DNA from: an uncultured beta proteobacterium
GTDB taxonomy: Bacteria; Pseudomonadota; Gammaproteobacteria; Burkholderiales; Rhodocyclaceae
Direction of reading: 5' to 3'
Assembly: GCA_903953145.1 (NCBI GenBank)
Contig: CAJBIL010000501.1
Coordinates: forward strand, 1-12,402
Length of the DNA: 12,402 bases
Positions 1-6,790 of the stretch are shown piece by piece. Each line of letters begins with the position of its first letter. Position 1 is the stretch's first letter. The notes under the pieces were generated by a model, which was given only the letters and a program-made list of their open reading frames with translations, did no database searches and had not been told where the DNA came from. The position numbers and the translations under genes were made by a program.

Positions 1-60
1 CAGTTTCAGGAGCAATGCGGTCAGGAAAATAAAACGTAGTTTGTAAAACGGAGTTTAAAA

Positions 61-441
61 ATGAATCTGATCGAGCAACTTGAGCAAGAAGAAATCGCCC
101 GTCTGGGCAAGACCATTCCCGTATTTGCGCCGGGCGACACGGTTGTCGTTCAGGTGAAGGTTAAGGAAGGTACCCGCGAGCGTCTGCAGGCTTACGAAGG
201 CGTTGTGATAGCCAAGCGTAACCGTGGTCTGAATTCCAACTTCATCGTGCGCAAGATTTCGTCCGGTGAAGGTGTCGAGCGTACGTTCCAGACTTACTCG
301 CCGCTGGTCGCTGCGATTGAAGTCAAGCGTCGCGGCGATGTGCGTCGCGCCAAGTTGTACTACCTCCGCGAGCGTTCGGGCAAGTCCGCACGGATCAAGG
401 AAAAGCTGGTCCGCAAACAAAAACCGGCAGTCGCTGCCTGA
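61..441 (+). CDS. rplS: 50S ribosomal protein L19
   Basis: Structural protein of the large ribosomal subunit, located at the 30S-50S interface. The 126-residue product matches the L19 family along its length: an N-terminal LIEQLEQEE helix, the FAPGDTVVV strand (about residues 22-30), the AYEGVVIAKRNRGLNSNF block (about 44-61), VRKISSGEGVERTFQTYSP, and the basic VKRRGDVRRAKLYYLRERSGK segment. Family members are usually about 115-130 residues, so it is complete. The ATG has a GGAG ribosome-binding site at 50-53 with 7 bases of spacing. In most proteobacteria rplS is the last gene of rpsP-rimM-trmD-rplS. Here the upstream gene lies outside the window and the gene is closed by a strong terminator at 459-491, consistent with the operon end. 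Confidence 0.98.
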   Translation: MNLIEQLEQEEIARLGKTIPVFAPGDTVVVQVKVKEGTRERLQAYEGVVIAKRNRGLNSNFIVRKISSGEGVERTFQTYSPLVAAIEVKRRGDVRRAKLYYLRERSGKSARIKEKLVRKQKPAVAA

Positions 442-452
442 TTTTTGTTAGC

Positions 453-491
453 AAAAAACGGGGCGGTGTCGCAAGACACCGCCCCGTTTTT
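453..491. terminator. Bidirectional Rho-independent terminator between rplS and folE2
   Basis: A perfect 12-bp G+C-rich stem (459-470 with 475-486) closes a GCAA tetraloop (471-474). It is followed by a T run (487-491) on the plus strand and preceded by six A (453-458), which become a U run on the minus strand. It can therefore stop rplS transcription rightward and the dxs/folE2 transcript leftward. It lies 11 bases after the rplS stop codon and about 26 bases after the folE2 stop codon on the opposite strand. Confidence 0.95.
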
Positions 492-517
492 GTTGGCAGA
501 ACAAAAAATCCTGTTGG

Positions 518-1327
518 TCAGCGCTTGTCGCTTTCGATCAATGCGTAGGCAGAGTGGTTGTGGATCGACTCAAAGTTCTCTGATTCAACAATGTAGGTAT
601 CAATACGCATTTCGGCGTTCAGACGTGCTGCAACGTCACGCACCATGTCTTCAACAAATTTCGGATTATCATAAGCACGTTCGGTAACGTATTTTTCATC
701 AGGACGTTTGAGCAGGCCGAATAGCTCGCAGGAGGCTTCGCGTTCTACGAGTTGCACCAATTCTTCAATCCACAAGTGCGCATTGATTCGCACCGTGACC
801 GTGACATGCGATCGCTGATTATGAGCACCGCGCTCCGATATCTTTTTCGAGCAAGGGCAAAGGCTAGTCACCGGCACAACGACCTTGATCGTCGAGACGA
901 TTTCGCCGTCACAAATGTCACCGATCAGCGTGACATCGTAATCCATCAAACTTTGCACGCCGGATACAGGCGCTGCCTTGTTGATGAAATACGGGAAATT
1001 CATCTCGATATGCCCGCTTTTTGCCTCGAGTTTCTCGACCATATCGCGCAGCATGGCGGGGAAGTTCTCGACTGAGATTTCACGCTCGTGGCTGTTGAGA
1101 ATCTCAACGAAACGCGACATGTGCGTTCCCTTGAAATTGTGTGGCAGGCTGACGTACATGTTGAACATGGCGATGGTGTGCTGGACGCCACCGGATTTGT
1201 CGAGCACCTTGACCGGGTGGCGGATTGACTTGATGCCTACCTTGTTGATGGCGATTTGCCGCGTGTCTTCCGAACCTTGTACATCTGCCATGGTGACTGG
1301 CGCTTGCGGTTTATGGGGTGCATTCAT
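518..1327 (-). CDS. folE2: GTP cyclohydrolase FolE2 (type IB, GCYH-IB)
   Basis: Converts GTP to 7,8-dihydroneopterin triphosphate, the first step toward tetrahydrofolate and the precursor of the queuosine base. The 269-residue protein has the FolE2 (COG1469) signature rather than that of zinc-dependent FolE. Key parts are the TSLCPCSK motif (residues 154-161, with the conserved Cys at 157 and Cys159), GAHNQRS (167-173), and the C-terminal VTERAYDNPKFVED and ESIHNHSAYA segments (213-262). The length is normal for the family. The ATG at 1327 is supported by an AGGA ribosome-binding site about 6 bases upstream. It is the last gene of the leftward cluster, 53 bp after dxs with no terminator between, so it is probably co-transcribed with dxs. 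FolE2 enzymes accept metals other than zinc, and in some bacteria replace FolE under zinc limitation. I see no clear Zur operator here. Confidence 0.95.
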   Translation of the reverse strand: MNAPHKPQAPVTMADVQGSEDTRQIAINKVGIKSIRHPVKVLDKSGGVQHTIAMFNMYVSLPHNFKGTHMSRFVEILNSHEREISVENFPAMLRDMVEKLEAKSGHIEMNFPYFINKAAPVSGVQSLMDYDVTLIGDICDGEIVSTIKVVVPVTSLCPCSKKISERGAHNQRSHVTVTVRINAHLWIEELVQLVEREASCELFGLLKRPDEKYVTERAYDNPKFVEDMVRDVAARLNAEMRIDTYIVESENFESIHNHSAYALIESDKR

Positions 1328-1380
1328 TGCTATTCCTGTTTGAAATTCTGTTACGGCATACGGGAGCTTGCCGGAACTGC

Positions 1381-2553
1381 TTACTGCTTGTCAGATTGTT
1401 CGTTAAAAGCATGTACTGATCGGGTAATACCATCGCTATCGAGGCCGATTTCGGCCAGTAGCAGGTGCTGATCGCCATGATCGATGAAGTGGTCGGGCAG
1501 CCCAAGACGAAGGAAGTGCGAAGTGCTGCCGATTTCTTCGAGAACACGGGCGACTTCCGAACCAGCGCCACCGATAATGGCATTTTCTTCGACGCTAACC
1601 AGCACGGAATGTTCCCTGGCAAGCGCAATAATCAGGTCGCGATCAATTGGTTTGACGAATCGCATATTGGCGACGGTGGCGTTCAGTGCTTCGCCGGCGA
1701 CAAGCGTCGGCGTGAGCATGCTGCCAAAGGCGAGCAGCGCGATTTTTTCACCGTGACGACGGATTTCGCCCTTGCCTACCGGCAGTTCGGTCAGTGCCGT
1801 TTCAATCGCAACCCCTGGCCCTGTACCGCGCGGGTAACGTACGGCGCTTGGGCCGTCAATATGCATCGCTGTGGTGAGCATCTTGCGGCACTCATTTTCG
1901 TCGGAGGGCGTCATCACGACCATGTTGGGGATACAGGTCAGGAAGGAGATGTCGAAGGTGCCATGGTGGGTAGGGCCGTCGGCGCCGACCAGTCCGCCGC
2001 GATCCAATGCAAAAACCACGGGTAAATTCTGCAATGCGACGTCGTGCACGAGTTGGTCGTAGCCACGTTGCAGGAAGGTCGAGTAGATCGCCAGTACCGG
2101 CCGCATGCCCTCGCAGGCGAGTCCGGCAGCGAAGGTGACGGCGTGTTGTTCGGCAATACCGACATCAAAGTAACGTTCCGGATAAAGCTCTGAGAAGCGC
2201 AACAGGCCTGAGCCTTCACGCATCGCCGGGGTAATGCCGACAAGCCGGGGTTCCTGGGCGGCCATGTCACATAGCCAGTCGCCAAAAATCTGCGTATAGC
2301 TTGGCTTGCCACCCGATTTCCCGCCTTCAATACCGACTTCGGGATGGAATTTCGAGACGCCGTGGTAGAGGATGGGGTCGGCCTCGGCCAGTTTGTAGCC
2401 CTGGCCCTTTTTGGTAATGACGTGGAGGAACTGTGGCCCTTTGAGTTTCTTGATGTTTTGCAGGGTCGGGACCAGCGAGTCAAGGTCGTGACCATCAATC
2501 GGGCCAATATAGTTAAAACCCAGTTCCTCGAACAGAGTGCCCGGCGTCAGCAT
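1381..2553 (-). CDS. dxs: Dxs C-terminal portion (frameshifted 1-deoxy-D-xylulose-5-phosphate synthase)
   Basis: This 390-codon ORF encodes the distal part of Dxs: the end of domain I from TPGTLFEELGFNYIGPIDGH (residues 3-22), the pyrimidine-binding domain with the catalytic glutamate in the GIAEQHAVTFAAGL motif (Glu135 here, about 366 in the restored protein), DRGGLVGADGPTHHG, and the C-terminal transketolase-like domain. It has no complete diphosphate-binding site, because the GDG...NDN motif lies in the other ORF (2547-3245). Its ATG coincides with the Met that in normal Dxs follows Lys-Gly at this point, so it is probably an internal codon rather than a true start. No good ribosome-binding site precedes it: an AAGG lies only one base away. 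Restoring one base upstream fuses the two ORFs into a 621-residue protein, the usual Dxs length. It could be an assembly error, a real mutation, or, less likely, a natural split enzyme. Confidence 0.9.
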   Translation of the reverse strand: MLTPGTLFEELGFNYIGPIDGHDLDSLVPTLQNIKKLKGPQFLHVITKKGQGYKLAEADPILYHGVSKFHPEVGIEGGKSGGKPSYTQIFGDWLCDMAAQEPRLVGITPAMREGSGLLRFSELYPERYFDVGIAEQHAVTFAAGLACEGMRPVLAIYSTFLQRGYDQLVHDVALQNLPVVFALDRGGLVGADGPTHHGTFDISFLTCIPNMVVMTPSDENECRKMLTTAMHIDGPSAVRYPRGTGPGVAIETALTELPVGKGEIRRHGEKIALLAFGSMLTPTLVAGEALNATVANMRFVKPIDRDLIIALAREHSVLVSVEENAIIGGAGSEVARVLEEIGSTSHFLRLGLPDHFIDHGDQHLLLAEIGLDSDGITRSVHAFNEQSDKQ

Positions 2554-2558
2554 GCCTT
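2547..2558 (-). other. dxs: Frameshift site within dxs (one base missing)
   Basis: On the minus strand the N-terminal frame reads Val-Lys-Ala-Cys-stop, whereas the family consensus Lys-Gly-Met requires one additional A or G in the AAGGC at about 2554-2558. The stop TGA (2547-2549) and the ATG of the next frame (2551-2553) lie inside a 7-base ATGCTGA overlap. The nominal length of the whole gene (1381-3245) is 1865 bases, one short of a multiple of three. No X-XXY-YYZ slippery heptamer is visible, so programmed -1 frameshifting is not supported by the sequence. Confidence 0.88.
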
Positions 2559-3245
2559 GACGTGCTCTTCGACGCGGTTGGCGAACTCAAGCAGCGATGG
2601 TGCAACGCCAAGCACTTTTTCGCCGGCTTTGCGGGCGGCATTGAAGGCGCTGCCAGAAAACAGCCGGGCCAGATATTTGTTCAGCGCGCCGACGGGGGGC
2701 GAGATCGACATGTCATTGTCGTTGAGGATGACGAGCATGTCTGCATCGGCAACTCCGGCGTTGTTGAGGGCTTCAAATGACTGCCCCGCTGACATGGCGC
2801 CATCGCCAATAATGGCCACGGTTTTGCGGGGCTCTCCCTTGATCTTGGCCGCCAAAGCCATGCCGAGTGCAGCGGAGATCGAGGTTGACGAGTGACCAAC
2901 GCCGAATGTGTCGTATTCGCTTTCACTGCGCTTGGGGAAGCCAGAAATGCCGCCATGCATGCGTAGTCCGGCCATACCGGCACGTCTGCCGGTCAGCACC
3001 TTATGAGCGTAGGTTTGGTGACCGACATCCCATATCAGGCGGTCGCCGGGCGTTTCGAAAACGTAGTGCAACGCGACAGTCAGCTCGACGGTGCCCAGAT
3101 TTGAGGAGAGGTGCCCCCCCGTTTTTGATACTGATTCAACGAGAAAGTCTCGTAACTCTTCGGCAAGCTGCGGCAATTGCTTGCGTTCGAGTTTGCGCAG
3201 GTCGGCAGGGTTGCTGATGTGGTCAAGCAGTGGATAGATGGTCAT
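2547..3245 (-). CDS. dxs: Dxs N-terminal portion (frameshifted 1-deoxy-D-xylulose-5-phosphate synthase)
   Basis: Dxs condenses pyruvate and glyceraldehyde 3-phosphate into 1-deoxy-D-xylulose 5-phosphate, the first step of the MEP isoprenoid route, which also feeds thiamine and pyridoxal synthesis. This 232-residue ORF holds the thiamine-diphosphate-binding part: the conserved His in TGGHLSSNLG (His45), DVGHQTYAHK (73-82), GVGHSSTSIS (115-124) and the GDGAMSAG...NDN Mg/TPP motif (147-177). It then reads ...EEHVKAC and stops, where homologues continue Lys-Gly-Met-x-x-PGTLFEELG. The stop arises because one base is missing near 2554-2558. The ATG at 3245 gives the expected N-terminus (LLDHISNPADLRKLE). 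ispA is 82 bp upstream in the same direction. A run of seven G (minus strand, at 3114-3120) lies in the GGH codons but is in frame. Alone this fragment should not be active. Confidence 0.92.
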   Translation of the reverse strand: MTIYPLLDHISNPADLRKLERKQLPQLAEELRDFLVESVSKTGGHLSSNLGTVELTVALHYVFETPGDRLIWDVGHQTYAHKVLTGRRAGMAGLRMHGGISGFPKRSESEYDTFGVGHSSTSISAALGMALAAKIKGEPRKTVAIIGDGAMSAGQSFEALNNAGVADADMLVILNDNDMSISPPVGALNKYLARLFSGSAFNAARKAGEKVLGVAPSLLEFANRVEEHVKAC

Positions 3246-3327
3246 TTTTCTACTTTATCCGGCGCGGTAGTTAGCGCAAGCGTTAGTCAAAGCCGATTGC
3301 TGGCTGCACTTACGTTGATTTTGCCGG

Positions 3328-4260
3328 CTAAAACTTGCGGTGGGTGATGAAATCGGTCAATTCAATCAGTCGCTGGCCGCGTTCGCCAAAAACATCGAGT
3401 GCTTCAAGTGCTTGTGTTCTAAGGTCATCTGCTAACTCCCGTGCGCGCTCAATGCCAAGCAGGCTGACATAGGTTGGCTTGTCGGCGGCGGCATCTTTGC
3501 CTGCCGTTTTGCCGAGCGTAGCCGTGCTTGCCGTGCAGTCGAGAATGTCATCAACGACTTGAAAGAGCAGGCCGATCCGTTTTGCAAAACGATCCAGCGC
3601 GTCACGTGCCTCACTACTCAACGGCGAACCGCACAAAGCGCCAAGGAGTACCGCTGCGCGAATCAGCGCCCCGGTTTTGAGCGCGTGCATTAACTCAAGT
3701 TCCGGCTGGTTCAGTGATTTACCGACTGAATCGAGATCAATCGCCTGACCACCGGCCATGCCGCGGGAGCCGCTGGCGTGGGCGAGCAATTGAATCATGT
3801 CGAGTTGGCGGGCCGCGCTGGCAGATTCTTTGCAGATATCGCGTGCCAGTAACTCGAAAGCGAGGGATTGCAAGCTGTCGCCGACCAGTAGTGCGGTTGG
3901 TTCGTCGAATTCGATATGGCAGGTTGGACGTCCGCGTCGCAGCACATCGTTGTCCATGCATGGCAGGTCGTCATGCACCAGCGAATAAACGTGGATCATT
4001 TCAACCGCAGACGCGGCAATTTCAAGCTGTTCCGGTTGGGCATCCGTCAGATCGCCGGCCGCAAAAACGAGGAGTGGCCGTACGCGTTTGCCGCCGTTCA
4101 ACGTGGCGTAGCGCATGGCCTGATGCAAGCGGTTCGGTATCGCCTCGCCTGCCGGTAAGCTGCGCGCTAGTGCATTTTCTGTCTGCGTCTGGACGGCAAT
4201 CATCCAGTCGGCGAAGGTGTTTGCCCGGTTGGCGCCGCAGCTTGGCGCGAGTGAGTTCAC
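3328..4260 (-). CDS. ispA: Farnesyl-diphosphate synthase / short-chain (2E,6E)-polyprenyl synthase
   Basis: Elongates dimethylallyl diphosphate with isopentenyl diphosphate to geranyl and farnesyl diphosphate, the precursors of ubiquinone side chains, undecaprenyl carrier and possibly hopanoids. The 310-residue product has the substrate-binding GGKRVRP motif (56-62), the first aspartate-rich motif DDLPCMD (97-103, the longer DDx4D type of bacterial FPP synthases) and the second motif DDILD (237-241). The basic KTGALIRAAV and GKTAGKDAAADKPTY segments are also present. It starts at GTG, and GTGA is shared with the stop of xseB (4-bp overlap), indicating translational coupling. An internal ATG (residue 20) is an alternative start, but family alignment and coupling favour the GTG. 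It lies between xseB and dxs, a common proteobacterial order. Confidence 0.96.
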   Translation of the reverse strand: MNSLAPSCGANRANTFADWMIAVQTQTENALARSLPAGEAIPNRLHQAMRYATLNGGKRVRPLLVFAAGDLTDAQPEQLEIAASAVEMIHVYSLVHDDLPCMDNDVLRRGRPTCHIEFDEPTALLVGDSLQSLAFELLARDICKESASAARQLDMIQLLAHASGSRGMAGGQAIDLDSVGKSLNQPELELMHALKTGALIRAAVLLGALCGSPLSSEARDALDRFAKRIGLLFQVVDDILDCTASTATLGKTAGKDAAADKPTYVSLLGIERARELADDLRTQALEALDVFGERGQRLIELTDFITHRKF

Positions 4261-4565
4261 CGCGACGCTCCGTTCTCTCCGCCGGCTGGTTCAAAGTTCC
4301 GCAATTCATCATTCTCGAGAATCCGGATTTTGTGTTCGGCGTCACCGAGTTGTTGCTGGCAATGCTTCAGCAGTTCTGCGCCGCGACGGTAGGCTTCAAG
4401 CGATTCTTCGAGCGGCAGTCGGCCGCCTTCCATGTTCTGAACAATCTGCTCAAGCTCGGCGAGAGCCGCCTCAAACTTGAGTTCGGAGGTCGGCGATGGG
4501 GATGCTGGCGAAGGCTTGGGGGTGAGGGTGTTTGTAGCATTGTTGGCTACGGTGGATCGCGGCAT
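4257..4565 (-). CDS. xseB: Exodeoxyribonuclease VII small subunit
   Basis: Small subunit of exonuclease VII, which with XseA degrades single-stranded DNA to short oligonucleotides. From the ATG at 4565 it has 102 residues. The core has the XseB pattern: FEAALAELEQIVQNMEGGRLPLEESLEAYRRG (about residues 31-62), then a second helix ELLKHCQQQLGDAEHKIRIL. These are two coiled-coil helices typical of the family. About 30 Pro/Ser/Thr/Asn-rich residues precede the core, making it longer than the usual 70-90 residues. An upstream in-frame TTG at 4583 would add six residues. I prefer the ATG because the candidate promoter predicts a transcription start near 4584, leaving no leader for the TTG. No convincing ribosome-binding site is seen for either start. 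It is the first gene of the xseB-ispA-dxs-folE2 cluster and overlaps ispA by 4 bp. Confidence 0.92.
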   Translation of the reverse strand: MPRSTVANNATNTLTPKPSPASPSPTSELKFEAALAELEQIVQNMEGGRLPLEESLEAYRRGAELLKHCQQQLGDAEHKIRILENDELRNFEPAGGENGASR

Positions 4566-4590
4566 CAGTAAAACCCGAATCAAACCGATG

Positions 4591-4620
4591 AAAATAGCGC
4601 AAATAGGGGCTTCTGGTCAA
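4591..4620 (-). promoter_or_regulatory. Candidate sigma70 promoter for xseB-ispA-dxs-folE2
   Basis: On the minus strand a TTGACC -35-like box (4615-4620) is separated by 18 bases from a TATTTT -10-like box (4591-4596). This predicts initiation near 4584, about 20 bases before the xseB ATG. The boxes match the consensus at 5/6 and 4/6 positions. Placement in the divergent intergenic region supports the call, but there is no experimental evidence. Confidence 0.45.
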
Positions 4621-4639
4621 ATGGAAAGAGGACTAAAAT
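4611..4639 (+). promoter_or_regulatory. Weak candidate promoter for the Rieske oxygenase gene
   Basis: A TAAAAT box (4634-4639) matches the -10 consensus at 5/6 positions. The hexamer 17 bases upstream, TTCTGG (4611-4616), is a poor -35 box. It overlaps the candidate -35 box of the opposite-strand promoter, so the two divergent transcripts could compete or share a regulator. Low confidence. Confidence 0.22.
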
Positions 4640-4687
4640 GCTGAGCCCAAACGACTATCTTTCCAATTTCCTGCGCTTTGCCTGCGC

Positions 4688-4692
4688 GGAGG
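4688..4692 (+). promoter_or_regulatory. Ribosome-binding site fixing the Rieske oxygenase start
   Basis: GGAGG lies 6 bases before the ATG at 4699. An upstream in-frame TTG (4678) would place this site inside the gene, and a second ATG at 4708 is too far away, so 4699 is the best start. Confidence 0.7.
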
Positions 4693-4698
4693 CGCGGA

Positions 4699-5811
4699 AT
4701 GTCCGGAATGTCCGATATCGCATCCCCTGAAAAACTTGCTCCGGCAATCTCACAGTTGCCAGTGAACTGGTATTTTGACGAGAAAATCTTTGCTCTGGAG
4801 AAGCAGCTTCTCTTTGCTGCGGGGCCGGGTTATGTCGGGCACGAATTGATGGTGCCCGAAGTAGGCGACTATCGCACGCTGGAGTGGATGGATCACAGCA
4901 AGATGCTGATTCGTAATGATGATGGTGTCTGGCAGATGTCGAATATCTGTCGCCATCGCCAGTCGATCATGCTGGAGGGCAGTGGCAAGGCCAAGCACAT
5001 CGTTTGCCCGATTCATCGTTGGACATACGATACTGGCGGTGAGTTGATCGGTGCGCCGCATTTTCCGCAAAATCCCTGTCTGCACCTTGGCAAGCGCAAG
5101 CTCGAGTCGTGGAACGGGTTGCTGCTCGGCGGTCCGCGCTCGGCAAATGCAGATTTGTCCGGTATGAGCGTGGCGCATAACCTCGATTTCTCGGGTTACA
5201 AGCTCGATAAAGTCGAGGTGCATGAGTGTAATTACAACTGGAAGACCTTCATCGAAGTTTATCTGGAGGACTACCACGTTGCACCGTATCACCCCGGGCT
5301 GGGTAACTTTGTGACCTGCGACGATCTTTCGTGGCAGTTTGGCGAGTGGTATTCGGTGCAGAAAGTCGGTATTACCTCGCTCCTCAAATCCGGCTCGCCG
5401 ACCTATGCCCGCTGGCAGCAGGCGGTGCGTGACTATTACGGTGGCGAAACGCCTCCCCAGGGCGCGATCTGGCTGACCTACTACCCGAATGTGATGGTCG
5501 AGTGGTATCCGCACGTGTTGGTAGTATCGACGCTGATCCCGCGTGACGTGAATAAAACGACCAACGTCGTTGAGTTTTATTACCCCGAGGACATCGCCCT
5601 GTTCGAGCGTGAGTTCATTGAGGCTGAGCAGGCCGCCTACATGGAAACGGCCATTGAGGATGACGACATCGGTGAGCGGATGGATCGTGGTCGACTGGCG
5701 CTGATGAAGGAAGGGCGCAACGAGGTCGGGCCTTACCAGTCGCCAATGGAGGACGGCATGCAACACTTCCACGAATTCTATCGCCGCATTATTGCGCCGC
5801 ACGTGGCTTGA
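4699..5811 (+). CDS. Rieske [2Fe-2S] aromatic ring-hydroxylating oxygenase, alpha subunit-like
   Basis: A terminal oxygenase component of the Rieske non-heme iron family. These enzymes use electrons from a reductase or ferredoxin to activate O2 for hydroxylation or demethylation; the substrate cannot be read from the sequence. The 370-residue protein has an N-terminal Rieske domain with CRH (Cys84, His86) and CPIHRW (Cys103, His106). The C-terminal catalytic domain has NWKTFIEVYLEDYHVAPYHPG (starting at residue 180), giving the bridging Asp191 and iron ligands His193 and His198. The third ligand is probably an Asp in the EDDDIGERMDRG segment near the C-terminus. All cofactor ligands appear present. 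No beta subunit, ferredoxin or reductase gene adjoins it, so it must borrow a partner. It is divergent from the xseB-ispA-dxs cluster. From memory, similar Rieske genes occur beside this cluster in other betaproteobacteria, which would hint at a conserved role, but I could not check this. Confidence 0.9.
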   Translation: MSGMSDIASPEKLAPAISQLPVNWYFDEKIFALEKQLLFAAGPGYVGHELMVPEVGDYRTLEWMDHSKMLIRNDDGVWQMSNICRHRQSIMLEGSGKAKHIVCPIHRWTYDTGGELIGAPHFPQNPCLHLGKRKLESWNGLLLGGPRSANADLSGMSVAHNLDFSGYKLDKVEVHECNYNWKTFIEVYLEDYHVAPYHPGLGNFVTCDDLSWQFGEWYSVQKVGITSLLKSGSPTYARWQQAVRDYYGGETPPQGAIWLTYYPNVMVEWYPHVLVVSTLIPRDVNKTTNVVEFYYPEDIALFEREFIEAEQAAYMETAIEDDDIGERMDRGRLALMKEGRNEVGPYQSPMEDGMQHFHEFYRRIIAPHVA

Positions 5812-5900
5812 TTCCGACTAATCAGGATAGCGCTGATAGTGCTTTCGCCGCCCACTGATTTTTCCTGACTTTTCCTCCGATCCTCCGGTTATCTGATTCC

Positions 5901-6755
5901 ATGCAATCCCTGTGGATGTTAGCCGCAAGTTTCTGCTTCGCCTGCATGGGTGTTTGCGTCAAACTTGCCGCTGAAACCTTCTCTGCCGCAGAGATCGTCT
6001 TCTATCGCAGTGCTATTTCGCTGGTGCTCATGTTCGGGCTGGTTCGTTTGCGCGGCATCCCCATTTATACGCCCCACTGGCGTTTTCAGATCTTGCGTGC
6101 GGCGAGCGGTTTTGTTTCACTGCTGCTCTATTTCTACGCAATTGCCATGCTGCCGCTGGCGACCGCAGTGACGCTCAGCTACACCTCGCCGCTGTTTCTG
6201 ACGATCTATCTTGGCTGGTTTGGCAAGATGCGTTTGCGGCGCGACATGTTCGGCGCGCTGGCGCTTGGTTTTATGGGGGTGGCGCTGCTGTTACAGCCAA
6301 CGCTGCGGGCGGATCAGTTGGCCGGCGGGTTAATTGGTCTGGGGTCGGGCGTGATGGCCGGGCTGGCCTACTACAATGTACGGGAACTCGGCGCGCGTGG
6401 TGAGCGTGAGGAGCGGACGGTTTTTTATTTCTCGCTGTTCTCGACGTTCGCCAGTGCGCTCTGGATGCTGCTTTTTGAGTTTCACCCGGTGGCTTGGCGT
6501 GATGCGCTGCTGCTGTTTGGTGTCGCCGCCTTTGCCACGCTGGCGCAATTGGCGATGACGCGTGCCTACAAGCGGGGAAAGACTTTTGTTTCCGCCAGTC
6601 TTGCCTACTCAACCGTTATTTTTGCCAGCTTTTTCGGCGTGTTGATCTGGGGCGAGACGCTCACTTTTGGCGCCTTGCTGGCGATTGCCTTGATCATTGC
6701 CAGCGGAATCTTCGCCGCCGGCTTTTCGCGTGCCAATCCCGCTGAACAAGACTAA
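5901..6755 (+). CDS. DMT-superfamily (EamA-type) inner-membrane permease
   Basis: A 284-residue, very hydrophobic protein with two EamA repeats (about residues 1-130 and 140-275), each with about five membrane helices. This is the ten-helix layout of drug/metabolite transporters. Typical features are the N-terminal FCFACMGVCVKLA helix, RSAISLVLMFGLVRLRG, and the SYTSPLFLTIYLGWF and AYSTVIFASFFGVLIWGE helices that end each repeat. The EMA-like glutamate after IWG in the second repeat is characteristic of the family. The substrate is unknown; family members export amino acids, nucleobases or other metabolites. The ATG at 5901 begins directly in the first membrane segment, but no clear ribosome-binding site precedes it. 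The next gene begins 35 bp downstream in the same direction, so co-transcription is plausible. The 89 bp before it holds no clear terminator or promoter. Confidence 0.9.
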   Translation: MQSLWMLAASFCFACMGVCVKLAAETFSAAEIVFYRSAISLVLMFGLVRLRGIPIYTPHWRFQILRAASGFVSLLLYFYAIAMLPLATAVTLSYTSPLFLTIYLGWFGKMRLRRDMFGALALGFMGVALLLQPTLRADQLAGGLIGLGSGVMAGLAYYNVRELGARGEREERTVFYFSLFSTFASALWMLLFEFHPVAWRDALLLFGVAAFATLAQLAMTRAYKRGKTFVSASLAYSTVIFASFFGVLIWGETLTFGALLAIALIIASGIFAAGFSRANPAEQD

Positions 6756-6790
6756 TGCTAAACTGAAAAAAACCAACAACCGGAGCTTAT

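Noticed and set aside
1..39. Possible 3' end of an upstream gene (trmD expected before rplS)
   Set aside because: One frame is open from base 1 to a TAG at 37-39, but twelve codons are too few to recognise and the other frames are also open for most of this stretch.
445..687. Short plus-strand ORF after rplS
   Set aside because: It runs through the terminator hairpin and antisense to the folE2 3' end, with no ribosome-binding site or homology.
2547..2570. Programmed ribosomal frameshift in dxs
   Set aside because: A -1 shift would be needed, but there is no slippery heptamer or clear downstream pseudoknot, and Dxs is not known to use recoding.
3114..3120. Seven-base homopolymer in dxs as cause of the frameshift
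   Set aside because: The reading frame is intact across this run (Thr-Gly-Gly-His codons); the frame breaks about 560 bases further along the gene.
3714..4571. A 285-codon plus-strand frame across ispA and xseB
   Set aside because: It is antisense to two well-supported genes, Arg-rich, and has no domain or ribosome-binding site.
4750..5802. A 350-codon open frame on the minus strand opposite the Rieske oxygenase
   Set aside because: It is an antisense mirror of a conserved gene with intact metal-binding motifs. The translation is rich in His/Arg/Leu without family resemblance.
5812..5900. Terminator or promoter between the Rieske gene and the permease
   Set aside because: A 5-bp ATCAG/CTGAT dyad (5821-5836) has no T run, and no paired -35/-10 boxes were convincing.
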